Shown here: positions 35,223 through 49,900 of the stretch, in pieces
Numbering within the stretch: the first letter of the stretch is position 1
How the letters are laid out: each line of letters opens with the position of its first letter
Assembly (NCBI GenBank): GCA_013350335.1
Contig: CM023539.1
Location: 44,564,631 to 44,628,630 of the forward strand
Length of the DNA stretch: 64,000 nt
Source of the DNA: Chimonanthus salicifolius
Taxonomy: Eukaryota; Streptophyta; Magnoliopsida; Laurales; Calycanthaceae
Reading direction: 5' to 3'
The notes under the pieces: generated by a model
What the model was told of the DNA's origin: nothing
Database searches by the model: none
What the model saw: the letters and a program-made list of their open reading frames with translations, nothing else
Made by a program: the position numbers and the translations under genes

Positions 35223-36654
35223 CATCTGATTTTTGAATTAAATAAATGTCTAACTACTAAAATAATCATTGTATTTAAAAATGTAAAGGATAGACTATTA
35301 TTTGATTTTGATATTGTTCTCATCATTGTCAGTCTTTTTCTTCTATCAGTTGGACTTAGTTGGAGGTTATATCTAAGTGTCTTCTATTGGAAAACACAAT
35401 CCCTTCCCTCATTTCAAAAAATTGAAAAAAAAATATATATAAATATCTCTCTCTCTCTCATGGTCTATTTGACTTGATTAATTGTAAAATTTGATTAAAA
35501 AAATGATATTGCTCAAAAAATTATTAGTAGACAACTCTTTTTCAGCTTGACAATTTCTGAACAAAATTTTCAAAAATTTATGTACTATATAAATATATGG
35601 GCTACTTTTTCAAAAACTCAACAAATTTACTCCTAATATTTCTTTTTTCTATTTGTTAGTTATTTCTTGCATAATTTTATTTTATTATTAGATAATAATA
35701 TGATAAAGTTGGACCAAATCCTTTCAACTCATAGTATTATATCATAAAATATTTTTTCTTTTTTCTGTTGTTTAATCTTTTCATACAGATTTTATATTTT
35801 CAATATAAAATGATATGGGTAGTTCATATTCATCAAATCAACACCTATTGAAGAGGAAGTAACAAAAAGAGCCAAATCTTATGAACCCATTTCTCCTCCT
35901 TCCTTGTTAACAAAAGAAAAGAACAAAACCTGTTGAATTGATCAACAAGTCCAATAAATAAATACACTCCCTTAACCATCCACTACTCCACCATTAATCG
36001 AACACTGCCAATCAAGTCCATATCAATAATCAATTGACTGCTCAAAACCCCAACCATCCAATACTGCTCCTAACATCAGGCTCCCTTTTCTGAAGGTCCC
36101 TCCCCACACTACCCCTGAATTCCTATTATTAATTATCATCCTCCATACTGATATAATCCCCCAAATTCTTGAAAAGCAATTCTAGCCCTCCACTTGGTTT
36201 TCCTTCCTTTACCTATGATGGTCATTGAAATAACTAACAAAAAAAAAAAACACAGAGTGAGAGATTAAGAAGAAGATGAAAATGGTGAGACCACACAGTG
36301 ACTCCAGTTAATCGATTGGCTTTTTTAACAAAGAAGTTAATTGATTGGATAAAAGCCCCTTATCTCTTTATTCATTATCTTTTTATGGATCAAGAATGCT
36401 ATCACAGTAACAAAGAGGAATCTATCAGATAAACCCAATCTATCCTAACCATATTCAAATTACAATCAGAAACCATGCGTACGTAGACCTACATCAGACC
36501 TATAACACGAACCTACTCACTTTCAATATGTAAATCATCGTTCAAGGGATTCTAAGATAAATCTAGAAGATAAACAATACAAGTTCTGCAATAAAGTTTA
36601 TCAAAATTACAGAGAGGGAAAATTACATTTCTTTTTATGTAATGGGATAGGAAT

Positions 36655-36795
36655 ATTTTTTAACCTGACTAATTTTTGAGGCATGTACATCCTCCCAATA
36701 CCACACACATTGGATTTGCAATTAAATAGAGTGACCCGTTCAAAACTCCGCTTCATGAGACGGGCTTCTTGACCGTCAATCCAATGCCTTGGGAT
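36655..36795 (-). mobile_element. SINE-like element, second family
   Basis: It matches the pattern of the unit SINE at 5830: 'gaggcatgtacatcctccc' and 'ttcttgaccgtcaatccaatgcc' on the plus strand are the complement of the 'tgacggtcaag ... gtacatgcc' layout at 37940. Confidence 0.5.
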
Positions 36796-37254
36796 CGAGG
36801 GAATAATTACAATTACTGTAGAACTTCATGATAGCTAAATCAAGAAAATGAAATGGGCAAGATCTTGAAACAATTTTTTAATTTTTTTAAAGGGTACAAT
36901 ACAAGGAAAAGCAATGATTAATATCAAGTATCAATCTAGAGGAACATGAAAAAACCAACATATTAAAATGTTAAAAAACGCATAAAAATAAGTCTCGAAT
37001 AAATGGAAAGGAAAAAAAATATAAACAGAAAAAAAAAAATTCAAATGAACCACGTAATTGTGAAATGATGAAAACCAAGAGATTTGGCAAGGTAATATGG
37101 CTGTAATGCTGTATAGTCCACAATGACACTTTCCAGCTGATATTGGCACAGGCAGCTGCCGGTTAAGATTCACAATTATCGATTTCATGTTTATCCAATA
37201 ATATGCCAAATATTGAATATGCTCCTATTGTATCAAATTGCACAAACAATTCTT

Positions 37255-37420
37255 TTTAAGAACAAGGTGTCCAGACTTTTTAAAGTATGACTAACCCTTG
37301 GGCTAACTGCAAACCTCCCTATTCACACACCGGATAACATTATAGAGACTAGGCCCTTTTATGTTGAGAATGACTTGACCTAAAACCTCCCATATCTAAG
37401 ACGGCATAAATAATTAAACA
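37255..37420 (-). mobile_element. SINE-like element, second family
   Basis: Plus-strand 'gactaacccttgggctaactgcaaacctccctattcacacacc' blocks and 'tgttgagaatgacttgacc' parallel 5880-5970. The tRNA-like end is poorly preserved. Confidence 0.45.
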
Positions 37421-37939
37421 CCGTTTCATCTAAAAATCGGCTCAACATCGTTTAGAAAATTGAACCTAGCAAAATTGTCTATTTAGGACGCTCAAGATAC
37501 AGGTCTCTTTCGTCCACAATATTGGTCCATGAGTACTAATATTTCCTTGAAGTATTCAGCCTTGATGTATTTTGGGTTCTGTATTTGTTTTGATGTTCTT
37601 CTTGTTGGGATTTGAGTATACTTTTCCTATACTTGAATCCCTTCCCTTGTAATTTCTTTTTAATGAGAAGTTGTTGTTAATGTTTCAAAAAATAGTACTA
37701 ATATTTCCTAAACGCCCAAATATGGCTTGGCCCAATCGGGTGCTCTAAGAGACCAAGGCACCTTGCTCATCAAAAACAAAAACAGTCCACACATTTCAGT
37801 AATGAATCTGACATCTCATCGTTGTCACTAAAGCCAGGTATGCCTTTATCTACCGTGAGCACTCAAGATCAAATTTAGCAAATTATTTTTCATAATTTAA
37901 CTATCTGACTTGTATGATTTGAACTTGCAATCTTCAATG

Positions 37940-38150
37940 GACCAAGATACGGAATGTCAAGAACATGTGAAGATTGGCTTGACGGTCAAGAATTTGTCTA
38001 AGATGCAGAAGGTCATGAGTTGAGTTCAAGTCACTCTCAAGTCTCAACACAAAAGGGTTACTCTCCATAGTATTATCCGGTGTGTGTGGATAAGAAAGCT
38101 TGCACATGCCCCAAGGGATAGTCACCTTGGTCTTAAAAAATATCTAGACC
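37940..38150 (+). mobile_element. SINE-like element, second family, plus strand
   Basis: The head 'ttggcttgacggtcaagaat' and 'ttgagttcaagtcactctc' sits over A/B-box-like positions. The body 'ccggtgtgtgtggataagaa' and the end 'gcacatgccccaagggatagtca' follow. It is the reference copy for the three reverse copies listed here. Confidence 0.55.
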
Positions 38151-38159
38151 AAACCTCTT

Positions 38160-39939
38160 TTGCGTGAGCTGAAAAAGGTTGGTCATGGTCATGGCTTTTC
38201 AAGTAATGCATTTCATTTTCTCTGATATTCGAGTTTAGGTTTGGAAAATAAGGGAAAAACTATGTACTCAAAATCATTTTCAAAAGTAAGACACACTGAA
38301 AGTGATCTAACTATTTATTCAGGATCTAAAATAAAATCTCATTCACACGAACTGTTCCTCATACAACATATACAACCTGCCGATTTTCTACTCCCTCACT
38401 GGGGAACCAACGTGACATTGTTAGATGATAGCTTACAATATGAAATTCATGCATCTGCCAAAGTGGAAACATATTGATACTATACCCGATAAGCTCAGAT
38501 GTTACAGCACAATCCACCACTAAAATAAAAGAATCTACCCTTCTGGTTCGTCTCCCAAAAGAATAAAGATATGGCATGGCTTCACATCCGCCTGTTTTGG
38601 AGGTGAAAGTGATGTACGTACTGATCAAAGAAATCCTACAGGCAGCTTTCATCTTTGACACCTCAACCACTAGAAGCAAAAATATCAGAAGAAGAGTGTC
38701 AACATTCTAGACAATCCCTGTAGCAATACTGGAAGTTGCATGGATCTTCAGGGAAAGTTCTGGGACATAAGTCAAACCTGTCATGTCCAATTGACCAAGC
38801 AAACCATAATTAGATATGCAGAGTGCCAAACAATCAATCACGAAGGACTTCACAACCATGGCAATTCTTTTTAAAGGATACTTGAGAAAAGAAAATCATT
38901 TAAAGCAATATTTCATTCAACTAAGCTGATGGTTAAGAAGGGTGAAAACCAAAGTTTGTTAACCTACCTATTATCTTCATGGGTAAAACATCAAGATAGG
39001 TTAGGGATTGTCCAACCAGATGAGTTTTAGGCTGTGGTCATCCATTGTTAGCACCATAGATGAATAATTCAGAATATGACACAAATGTGCCATGTTTAGA
39101 AACATAAAAATGCTAAAAAATTAAAACAATGAAAGTATAATGCTATATTTAATCACCATTTATTTCAGGACTAGGTTTGCCCAGATGGCCAAGAAGAACT
39201 CGCCCAGGTCAAACCAATCTGATCAAATACCAGATCACTATTTATCTTTCAAAAATAAAATACAAGATAATAATGTCACAGGAACAAGATCTATTGTGTT
39301 TCTGGTGAAACCAAATCTTGTTTTCCTGGTTATACTTGCTTCATAAAGTCCATGTAGATTAGGAGAATAATGGAAAAAAGCAAGAGATGCTCCTATGCTT
39401 CTCACGCATCTTATACAATAATTTTTTAATAAGGGAACTGTACCAAATGGCATCATCGAATTCTCCTATGTTTATCCTCCTGAACTCTGAACATCCACAT
39501 GGATAGAACCTAATGATGCCATATTCCTCTACTTTTTGTGAAGAACACCATTTTAGGAGGATTCCCTACATAGGAGGAACCCCTCAAGAGCATTCCCCCA
39601 ATTCAATGCTTACACCCATAGTTAATCCAGGAACGATTTGACACCTCATAATCTTGGTTAAATGTAGTAAGAGAATTTTTCGTTTCACATTCTACAAAGA
39701 AGAAGCAGCAAATAGTACAATAGGCAGAATACTAGAGAGACAACAATTTTACTGTGACCTTCGATTAGGGGTTCTACCAAGATGGAAAGATCACCATCCC
39801 AGTTTGGAAAGTCCAAAACAATTGAAACCTCACAAAAAAACATTACATTCAGCACTAGAGGGGGAACCCCGCAGGAGCGCATCTGATGAAATCTGGCAGT
39901 CTCTCATCTCATTCTCGTCTCTCTCTTACCTCCCACTCT

Positions 39940-39973
<34 letters not shown>

Positions 39974-42916
39974 GCCTTTCTCATCTCTCATCTCTTTTTT
40001 CTCTCTCTTACGGCTCCCTCTCCAGATGTGCTTTTAATTAGTTATTATTTTCAGAATAAATAAAAATGTTTATATTATATTTTCATGAATAAAGGTTGAA
40101 ATTGGTTTTTTTTCCATTTTAATTTTTAATTTCTATTTCTATCCTATTTTTTAGTTGAACTTCAATATTCACTGAATATGAATGCTTATCTATTATTTTT
40201 AAATATCTATCTGAATGATTGTAACTAAACTCAGATGACAAGATGACTATGAATTGAATTCCAATACTTCTCCTGTATTTCTATTTTTTATTTGATTAGG
40301 ATTTTAATTTGAATACTCCATTTACTTTTCTTTGATATTGTAGTATCAATGTCTTAAACTCATTGTAATAATTTCGTTGGTGATTTTTAATCAATTTGAA
40401 TATCATCAAAAGATACTAAAAGTGAAATTTGAGTTTAATTTACATCAAAAAAAAATTATAAATATGAGCTAAATTTAGATGTTCAATTGTCAAATATCAA
40501 GATTTTATTTTAACAATATTTTTATCTAGGAGATATTATTAGAAAATTTAAATCTAACACTCAAAAGTTGACATTTGCTACACTCTGTAAATCTAACTAC
40601 ACCATTAAAAATAAACTAATTGACATGTTATACTTTTATAAGTTAATTTGAAATCAATTAAAATTTAATAGTTGAGAATTTTAAATTTAATTCTCCTTGA
40701 AATTTTTGAAATAACAAAACAGTTCACCTAGCAAAATCTGACAAGATGTTGCCAAACATCAATATTTTGATGTCAAGATTTTCTTAATGTTGCCAAATAG
40801 TAAGATTTCATTTTGATAACACTTTTTTCTAATCTTACAGGTTCAAAATCTCAGTGTTACCAAACACACCCTTAGTCCAATCAAACATGTAAAGTCATCA
40901 AATTGAAAATAAAGTAAAATAAACAGCTGGAATAGAGCTCTTTTTAACTTGTCAACTTTATTTGCTTAAATCAGATGAATAAATGTTTGTGAAAATTTTA
41001 TTTCATAATAATAATATTAATAATCACTACTTTATTTTAGTAAGGTTCTTTTTTTTTATAACTTAACATATTGCTACCAACATAACTCAGATGACATAAC
41101 TAACTTTATTCACAGAGAACGAGGAGGACAGAAGACCAGAGATAAAAGCCCCTGACATGAGATGACTGAGAAGAGTTGGGCGAGTGAGACTTTTCAACCA
41201 AAATTTACTAATGAGACTTTTTACAAAAGGGATAAAAAGCCCTACATGACTAGGTGCTTCTGACAGATGATAATATGAATATGAAGCATGTAAAATTTCA
41301 CGATTAATTGATAATCCAAGCCATATAATCTTAGTTTTTAAATTCCAATGGGTATGAAGTACTGATTTTTAAAAGTTCAAAATCAAGAAATAGAATATGG
41401 GGCCCAATACCTAATTTACGGGTCAGTCTAGGCATCAAATCTCGATTGAGGAAGTCTCTATAGTTTTTGAATGGAGAAATAGAAGTAAAAGAGTTAGGCA
41501 AGGGAGACTATTCAATTAATACTCACTTATGAGTCTTTTTCATGAAATGCATTACAGGGCCTATATTGCATCTAATACGTGGTTATATAGATATAATATA
41601 ATTAGATGCATCTAACAGGTGACTGTATGGATATAAAATATATAAAGTTTCATTATCAATTAATAATCTAAGCCATATAATCTCGGTTTTGAAATTAAAA
41701 CGAATGGAACAATCAGATGGAGATGAAACTTCATATAGTCCCTACTCATATGGTCTTCTTTACATCATACTCAACTATGTAGGGCTCAATACCCATTTAA
41801 GAGGTACTCTCAGTATCAAGTCTCAATTGAGTAAACGTGGGCAGTGTTTTTGAAAGGGTTTCAATGCAAATCACAAACAAGTAGAGTAGGCAAGAGAGTT
41901 TGCCACAACCAAGCCCTGCTCCAAAAATTCTGTCACCGAAAAATCGAAGACTGAAATCCACTTAAATTAGGAGATTGACGCAATCAGGGGTAGTCTGAAA
42001 CATACAATCTCCCTTTTTTTAGGAGATTTTTAATCTCTAATTTACCAAACAAAATATTAATCTACTCTTACTAGGAAATTGAAAATTTGATCTCCACAGA
42101 TTTGTGATAACCAAACAGTATCTTACTTCTTCCCTGGATATTTACATGTAGGGTCAAGGTGTGTGCACATCTCATTTGAAGGTGAGGGGTTAATGAGGAA
42201 TTTGTTAATCATCTATAATTGCATTGTCCAATGGCCCATACCATTGGAACTCCATTCTTCAAATTTCCTTATAGACGAATTGATGGGAGAAGGACCTTAT
42301 AACAAAGGACAGGTTTTGTCTGGAAATGAAACCCCCAGCAACCACTTGCAGTGGCATGGAAGGAGAGAAACAAGAGATTTGTCCAAGACAAGGCAGAAGC
42401 AACCAATCATAGGCCTTAATAATTCAGTTGAGCCCTATTTCTGAAGATATGAAGGGAAAATAAGCAACCTACCTCTGCAGACATTTGGCAGACATTTTTG
42501 CTTAGGTAAAATACTAATTAGATGGGGTAATATGTGATTTTTGGATTGTAGAACTCGTTGTCCATGTGGCCTGTATTGTTGTCAGCACCAATGCTTACAC
42601 AAATAATAGAACTCAGTTCTCCCAAAACATTTAAAGAAAAAAGGAAAAAAAAAGATGGCAAATGATCCTACACTATTCTGGTCCAGGTTTTGGTTTACTA
42701 TATCCTAAAACTCTAAGGTCCTATCATAAAAATGTTATAAAATGTCCAAAAAAAAGGCACTCCTATTTCCCCATTGATCAAATTTGAGTATCTAGATTAG
42801 GATTTTCACATCAAAGATAAACTATTCTGGCCATACCTCAATTTTACTGGTTAATGAGAACATTAAAATTACAAATGCAGCAAAGAAATAAATGAGGAAA
42901 ACGTACAGAAGTATAC
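38160..42916. other. Mostly gene-free region downstream of the minus-strand gene
   Basis: I found no coherent exon here. The terminal exon of the minus-strand gene should lie somewhere left of 42917 but could not be recognised. A CT microsatellite lies at 39941-39971. The ORF at 39654-40037 crosses it and is not credible. Confidence 0.4.
39941..39971. repeat. (CT)n microsatellite
   Basis: About 15 CT units lie in a wider pyrimidine-rich stretch (39895-40020). Confidence 0.9.
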
Positions 42917-43961
42917 CTTTCTCTCTGACAGCTATCTGCAAGGTATCAAGTGTAATAATCCCATCGGTCAGTGGGAGCAACTCAATCTTGACAGTAGCCA
43001 TTGACTTAGAGGGAACACATCTGACAAGATCACAGAAATGAGTTTCTCCAACAAAATTTTAGAAAAAACAGTAACATAAACTGCAGTTGGCTAAAGACGC
43101 AGGTGATTGGATGTACAAAGAGGTTAGCCTCACTGCCCATTCTTACGACCTAACAATTGGAAATATAAACTAGGAATGTAGACAGTTAAGCAATGTATCA
43201 CATTAGTAACTGCAGGGCATTTCTAGAGAAAGGCATTTTGCTATGGCCCATTCAAGGTGAGGCCTACCTCTTGAGCTGATTCCCACTCACCTGGACAAGG
43301 TTCCCAGATGTGAAATACTGGGACTCCAATTTGATGTTAATATTTGCATATACTTAGAATGTGTATTACATGCAGTGTACTGGGACTCCCGTGACTATTC
43401 TTCCGTATTTTCAAAAATCATGTCTCCGGCCAAGAGGAACAATATGGAATAGAAATAATACCCTAAAGGAACTGTACTCTGCAACCATAGATGTGTGCAT
43501 CCCAAACCAGTGCTAGGAATGACATCAGAACTGGAACCAGCATCCTCAATTCCAGAAACTGATCTTTCTGCAGGACTGCCATTCTCTCTTTGGCTCTCCT
43601 TTAATATAGGCAATGAACTCAGCCTCTGTACACTGGTGCTGCGTCTCTCTCCACTCAATCTTGCAGTGAAGTCAGAAAAACCAATGAATGGACTCATTGG
43701 GGTCGATGGTGAAGAATTCAGGGACACCACAGACGGGGGTGACATAGATGATGCCGGAGCAAGAATTGTCAAGGTTAGATCTTCAGATGTTAAATTTGAA
43801 GCCTGCAGAGTTAAAACCTGACATGACAACAAAGATTATACATGTTAGGTAACAGGTTTATATTTGATAGAGAAATGATGGAAATCAACTTTTGCAGTAC
43901 ACATGTCAATGATGAGAATGCTCACACCCAAAAACCAAGTCAGTCCCCTGAAGGGGTTAGT

Positions 43962-43994
<33 letters not shown>

Positions 43995-46900
43995 GAGCCC
44001 CAACGTAAATGTGGTGAACCCCACAGATACTCAGAACAGCTAATCTTTTGGCAACACCTAATGGATTGAACAGCAAATCTTTAAGCCATGAGTGTTGATG
44101 ATGGCCTTCGTCAAATAAACGACTCAGCTCTCATACTGTACCACATTGTCACATGCACTGCATATATCTCCTTTAAACCATCTTTTATGTGAATGTTCAT
44201 CATGATCATCATCTTGGGATAGCATAGAATATTCTAAATGCTTAATATAAAGAAACAAGACCTGAACAGGAAGTTGAGATATCCCTCCAGTGGGTGCAAC
44301 AGTTTGTTTAGACATTTCTGATGCAACAGAAATCATGAGATCTCTTGTTGCACGAGGGCGCCAACTTGTAGCCTTTTTGAAGAATAGCGTTGATTCTACA
44401 TAGGAGAAAAAAAAATAACATAAAAGAATCAATATCCATGCCAGTATCTCAGATTTACATTCCTTGGCTACAAAATTACCAGTGTAATTGCATCGACATG
44501 ACACCAAAACTGCATACTGATTAGCAGTGGAAGAAGTTCCTTCACCAATCCTGGAAATTGGAGGTAAATTTGGTGGTGCACCCGCTACTTGTGACGAATG
44601 AGAACTTCTTTCGCCAAAAGGCTTAAGATGCTTCCCCATCAAAGCTGCTGGCTTGATAATGAAAGAATGTTCCTCACCTCTCCTGCAACAGCAGAAATGA
44701 ATCAGGCATGTACAACTAGAACATGCACTATCAACCGCTGTGCAGCCAAAGATAGAATTTGGTAATACATGCATTCTTTGTTCTCCTCAAAAAGCAGCAT
44801 ACAATTGTTCATACATCACATTTTTGTTATCCATTTGATATTAAAAGTATGTATGTCTAATATTTCATCCATTCGATTAAAGATTATAAAATAAATGATA
44901 TAAAATACAGTAGTTATTCATTTCATTATATGTCTCATATCCTCATATGTGATTAAAAATAATAATAAATAAACAGAACTTTGTGCATGCTCATTATAAT
45001 ACATAATCTAGAGAGCTTATATTTTCATTTGATGAAACCAGTACACCTTGTAAATATTCCAAGCATGATGTTTTATAATATTACAGCAAACTATATGAGT
45101 AATGCAATGAGAAATTATCAAACACAACTAAAACCACTCATTTACCCAACAATAGGTTTCGGCAATGCCTTGATAGTCTGAATCTCTCATTATCTTCCAG
45201 ACATATTTTGCCCTCTTTTAACAAAATGAACTTTCCCAAGCCAACCATCTAATGGGGAGTATCCTTTGAATCATGCTACCCTTCCGTCCACAGCCCAACA
45301 TTTATTGTGCACAAATACCAACCTGGAGGAGTTTCAGGCCTTCAATCCTATTTGGGCTTTCTGTTGGCCTAGGTATACCCAGGCTTGAGCCAGAGCAAGT
45401 CTTGCAGGACTGCATCAAGCTCAGGCTCAGTCCTTTATGTGCATTATTGGGCTCAAGCTTGACAAGGTGTGAGCCCAGCACATTTCCACCCTTACCTTTT
45501 TTTGAAATATCATGGATATATATATCCCACATTAGAGATGAGACCAATTCATAGATACACAAAACTACTCACAAGTCTTGTGTATCGAGTAACTTCAGAG
45601 AGGGTTGAAGCCGAGACCTCTAGTCTATTCCTAGAAGCTTAAGCAAACTGACATTTCACCCCTACTAGCCAATGGGTTGATGCCTCAACGACAGAAATTA
45701 AAAATAAAAAAATAACAGTTGTGGGCCATCCAACCCAATCAAGCAGTGGAAAATAAGGTTAACTTTGTAACCCAATCAGAATCATGATTGGAGATTTCAA
45801 TCCCACCCATCCTAGTATATTGGGATACATCAGGGCAGGCGAAGGTAGTTTAAAAGTAACATATAGAGATTCATCAAAGCAAAAGAATCCATTTAGAAAC
45901 CAGGAGTTTGTTTACAGCACGTCTTCATGAGCAAAGAGGGCAGATACGACCATAGACTAGTAAGTCATTGCATGCCTAAGCGACATGTTATGAGCTTTGA
46001 GCATTGTAATCGAAGTTTGAAGTGGAAGTTCACCTTCCATTGACACCTACAAGTTATTTATATTGACGAGTAGTACGGATTCAGTGCCTACAATAGACAG
46101 AAAAGGGAAACAAAAGTTTACACGGGATCTTAAGGGATTTTTTCTTTCAAGCGTAGAACATGTTTGGCATAACCAAACATGACGTCCACTCCTTTCTAAA
46201 AGGTCATGTCTCCACATGGCAAGCATTAAGCATTCAAATTCTTTGGTGGAATGTAAAGTATAATTCCCACCTTCTGTGGCGTGGTCTTACCATGGATCAG
46301 ATCAGCCTTTGGACAGATAAAATGATTCTACAGCGATGACACCACCTCAAGAAAACGTTTTATGTAAACAGATTCACATCAAGAAACAATGCAATTCAAG
46401 TCAATTTTTTTTTTTAACAAGACAATTATTCAACATAATTGTAATTCTTTTCTTTTAATGATCATGCAATTGTAATGGACAATAATACATGGCAGCAACT
46501 AGTATAAAAACCAACCTGAGGGCAAGATTTGGCAAACTGTGATCATTTCCAGCCTCAATACATGCAATTGGCAAGAATAAAGGAGCTCCACCTTTTGGTG
46601 CCTTCTCGAAGACAATAGTTATTGCATCTATAAATACCACAATATCTGGAATTTGTACAGGCAGAAACATTCTGTAAAAGGGGAAGGAAAGGAGGACATG
46701 AATGCTATTGTAATAAAAGTGACAAATTTGAAAGACAACAAAGACAAATAAAATAAAATTACGTTGAACCAAACAAAATCAAAACTCAAACCTTTATCTG
46801 GACACAGAGAAGATCCTCAGTGTTGCAGTCAGCCGCAAAAGAATGGATTTCTACAGGTTGGACAATTTCAAGTTTCCTTCTCCACCTCCTGCCAGGTATG

Positions 46901-49900
46901 TAGATGCCTTCCAATCCACAATGAACAGAAAATCTTTCTGGCTCAAGTGATACACCTCTAAAAGATAAAAGCCCTTCAGTTCCCTTTTCTTGACTTTTAC
47001 CAGGCTTGTGTGATGGAAAATGATCCCAATCTTCTAGGTCAAAGCTAGGCTTAGAAATGGAGGATGGCACAACAGGAGATGGGGTTATTGCAGCTTGAGG
47101 CAATGAAGACATTGAGTGACTTCTAAAATTACCAAATGAAAAGAGTTGGGAACCAGATGACGAAGAGAATGTTGCTTTAAGAGAAGTTGAACTCAAGGAA
47201 GGTGGTGGCGACAAAGAGCGAGGAGGAGGAGACAAACTACGATCTAAAGGAAGTAACCACTTGAGCAGCTCCCTACATGGGTCTTCAATATTTGTACCAA
47301 CCATGTTGTCACAATTCTCAGTTGTTTGATTACTAGGTTGATATTTTTCAAATTGAAGAACCTCAAGAAATGGATCTTTCAGAAAATTAACTCCAACGTT
47401 CACCTGCAAAAGTACCTGCATCCTTCCAAGACAAGAAGGTTGAAAGTTGACGATTGTAAGGACTGCTATTTGAACCATCTTTCATTGACAAGCTCAATTT
47501 AACAAAATATAGCCTATGGCCCTTGATGTTGTCAGATTAACCAAAAAATAATCTTTGTAATCAATACAGGCACACATGCACTCACACAAACATGTTGGGG
47601 GGGGGGGTGGGGGGGGGGGTGGGGGTGGGTGTGGGCAGGGGGGCGAGGGGAGAGGACCATATGCAACAGGGAGCATTGAAGTTGGGTTTCTTCCTTATTA
47701 CAATCATAACATCTTTGTGGGGTGCATTCAATCTGTAATGTTGCTGACTAAATCTGCGCCCATTGTCATCCATGGTTCACAAACCCAGTGAGTTGAATCA
47801 CATGTCTTTTATTATCATCACCATCAAAGCCACTTATCCCATCTATCTGAGGTCGGCTTTTGAGTTCTTCTCTTCCATACAATTCTATCAAAAACTACCC
47901 CTTCCGTTACTCAACAATCTAACATATCTTTCTTTATCCCTTCCATCCAAGTCTCCAAAGGTCCAACTCTTCTTTTTTCCCTTCTACTTGTACGCTATAA
48001 AATTTCCTTACAAGGTTGTTTCTAGTCTCCTATGCACGTATCAAACCACCTTAAGTGGCTTTCCCTCATTTTTCTCGTCTATAGGGCTACTCTAAAGGTA
48101 TTTCCAATGCTTGCACTTCTAAATATATCTTTTAAAGTCAACCTACTCATCCATCTTAGTATACACATCTCCATCACCATTACCTTATCTATTTGTTTTT
48201 TTCTTAATTGCTCCTCACCTAGCTCCATGCAACATAATCAGCCTAATGGTTATTTTATAGAACCTCCCTTTTAATCTTATCACATAGCACTCCACTAACG
48301 TGTCTACGTTTGGCTCATCCTGCACCCATCCTATTAGTTATATCTAGACCTATTCTTCCATTCGTTTCAATAGTTGCACCTAATTATCTAAATTATTGCA
48401 TGAGATACCAAGTCCTTTCCAATTTTTATCGGTTCTTCTTCTGTGCACCCTAAGCCATTAAAGTTACACTCCATAAACTCAGTCTTTGTTCTACTAATTG
48501 TTAATCCATTTATCTCCAAAGCTTTTTCTCCATAATTCCAAATTCACATTCATGTGATTTTTTTTACACTAATTAATACCATATCATCGGCAAATAGCAA
48601 ACACCATGGCACCACGTCTTGTACATTTACTATGAGGTAATCTATAACTAACACAAATAGGTATGCACTTAAAGTTGATCCTCGATGAAGTCCAACTTTG
48701 ACGGGGAAGTCCCAGTCTCCCCATATATCGTCCTAATAGTAGTTGCCGCATACTCATACATATCTTGTATAAGTTCAGCATACTTATTAGGAAAGTATGT
48801 TTTCAAAGCTTGCCAAATTAAATATCTTGGCACCCTATCATAAATCATATGCAATGTTATCGGAACCTGACCGTCTACCGAACCATCTCCGAGGAAGGTT
48901 GGGTTAAATAAGGTTCAACCGTGGTCAAACTCGGTCAAAACCGTGTCCATCAATATTAAATTATAAATAATATCAATATTCATAAAAAAATATTTTTCAT
49001 AAAAAATATTATTGCTCTCACAAAAAAAATTATAAATATAAAAATATAAGAATCCAACATTTATTTTCTGATATCCTTGTTCATTCCAACAAAAAGGTTT
49101 CATAATCTATGATCTCACAATTTAATCCAACACTTCAATATTCATCCTCCAATAATACCATGAAAAAAAAAGTTTCATAATGTAAAATATTATCGAACAA
49201 CCCATTACTAATTAATATAAAAAATAATTCAATGATTGAATGTTAGTTAATATCTAAAAAAAATATTTAACTTCCAAAGCCATCGTGATCTCCAAAAAAA
49301 AAAAAAAAAGAGAGAAAAGGGGTTGAACCTTGACTCACGGTTCGCGGTTCAATCAATTAAACCAAGGTTCAACACGGTCTAACAAGGGTCAACACGGTTT
49401 TTCGTTCATTGAGGTTTTTGAAGCGAACCGGACCTTCAAAGAGACGGCTGCAGTCGAACCTACATTGATCATATGCCTTGTCTCTAAGTCTATAAAAGTC
49501 ATGTATAAATTTTTCCTTTTCTCCCTAAACTTCTCAATAGGTTGTCTCAAAATGAAAATTGCTTCCACTGTTGACAAATCACGTCTTCTGTGTGTCCAAT
49601 CACATCCTTTTGACATGACAGGAATTTCCTAAATCTATTGGAGCTAAAAGGCTAATCATACTCCATCATCCCATCCATCTATCAGTGGGCCATGGATGGT
49701 ATCAATAGGCCTGTATGCTTATCCACATCGGAGTTGTTAGTTGAGCAATTTGAAATTATCAAAGGAGGCACACATGTCCCAATTTCATTGGCAGTTTAGT
49801 ATAAAAGCAGCACTCACTCATCTCATCATCCACATCAAAAAGTAAACATAATCAGTAATGAAAGACAACAATAAAAATATAAAATCTACCACCAATAACT

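Noticed and set aside
39654..40037. 127-aa frame ending in a long SLSLSL run
   Set aside because: The CT microsatellite creates it; no upstream or downstream exon support.
47576..47791. Poly-Gly and poly-Pro frames
   Set aside because: Products of the G-run tract in an intron.
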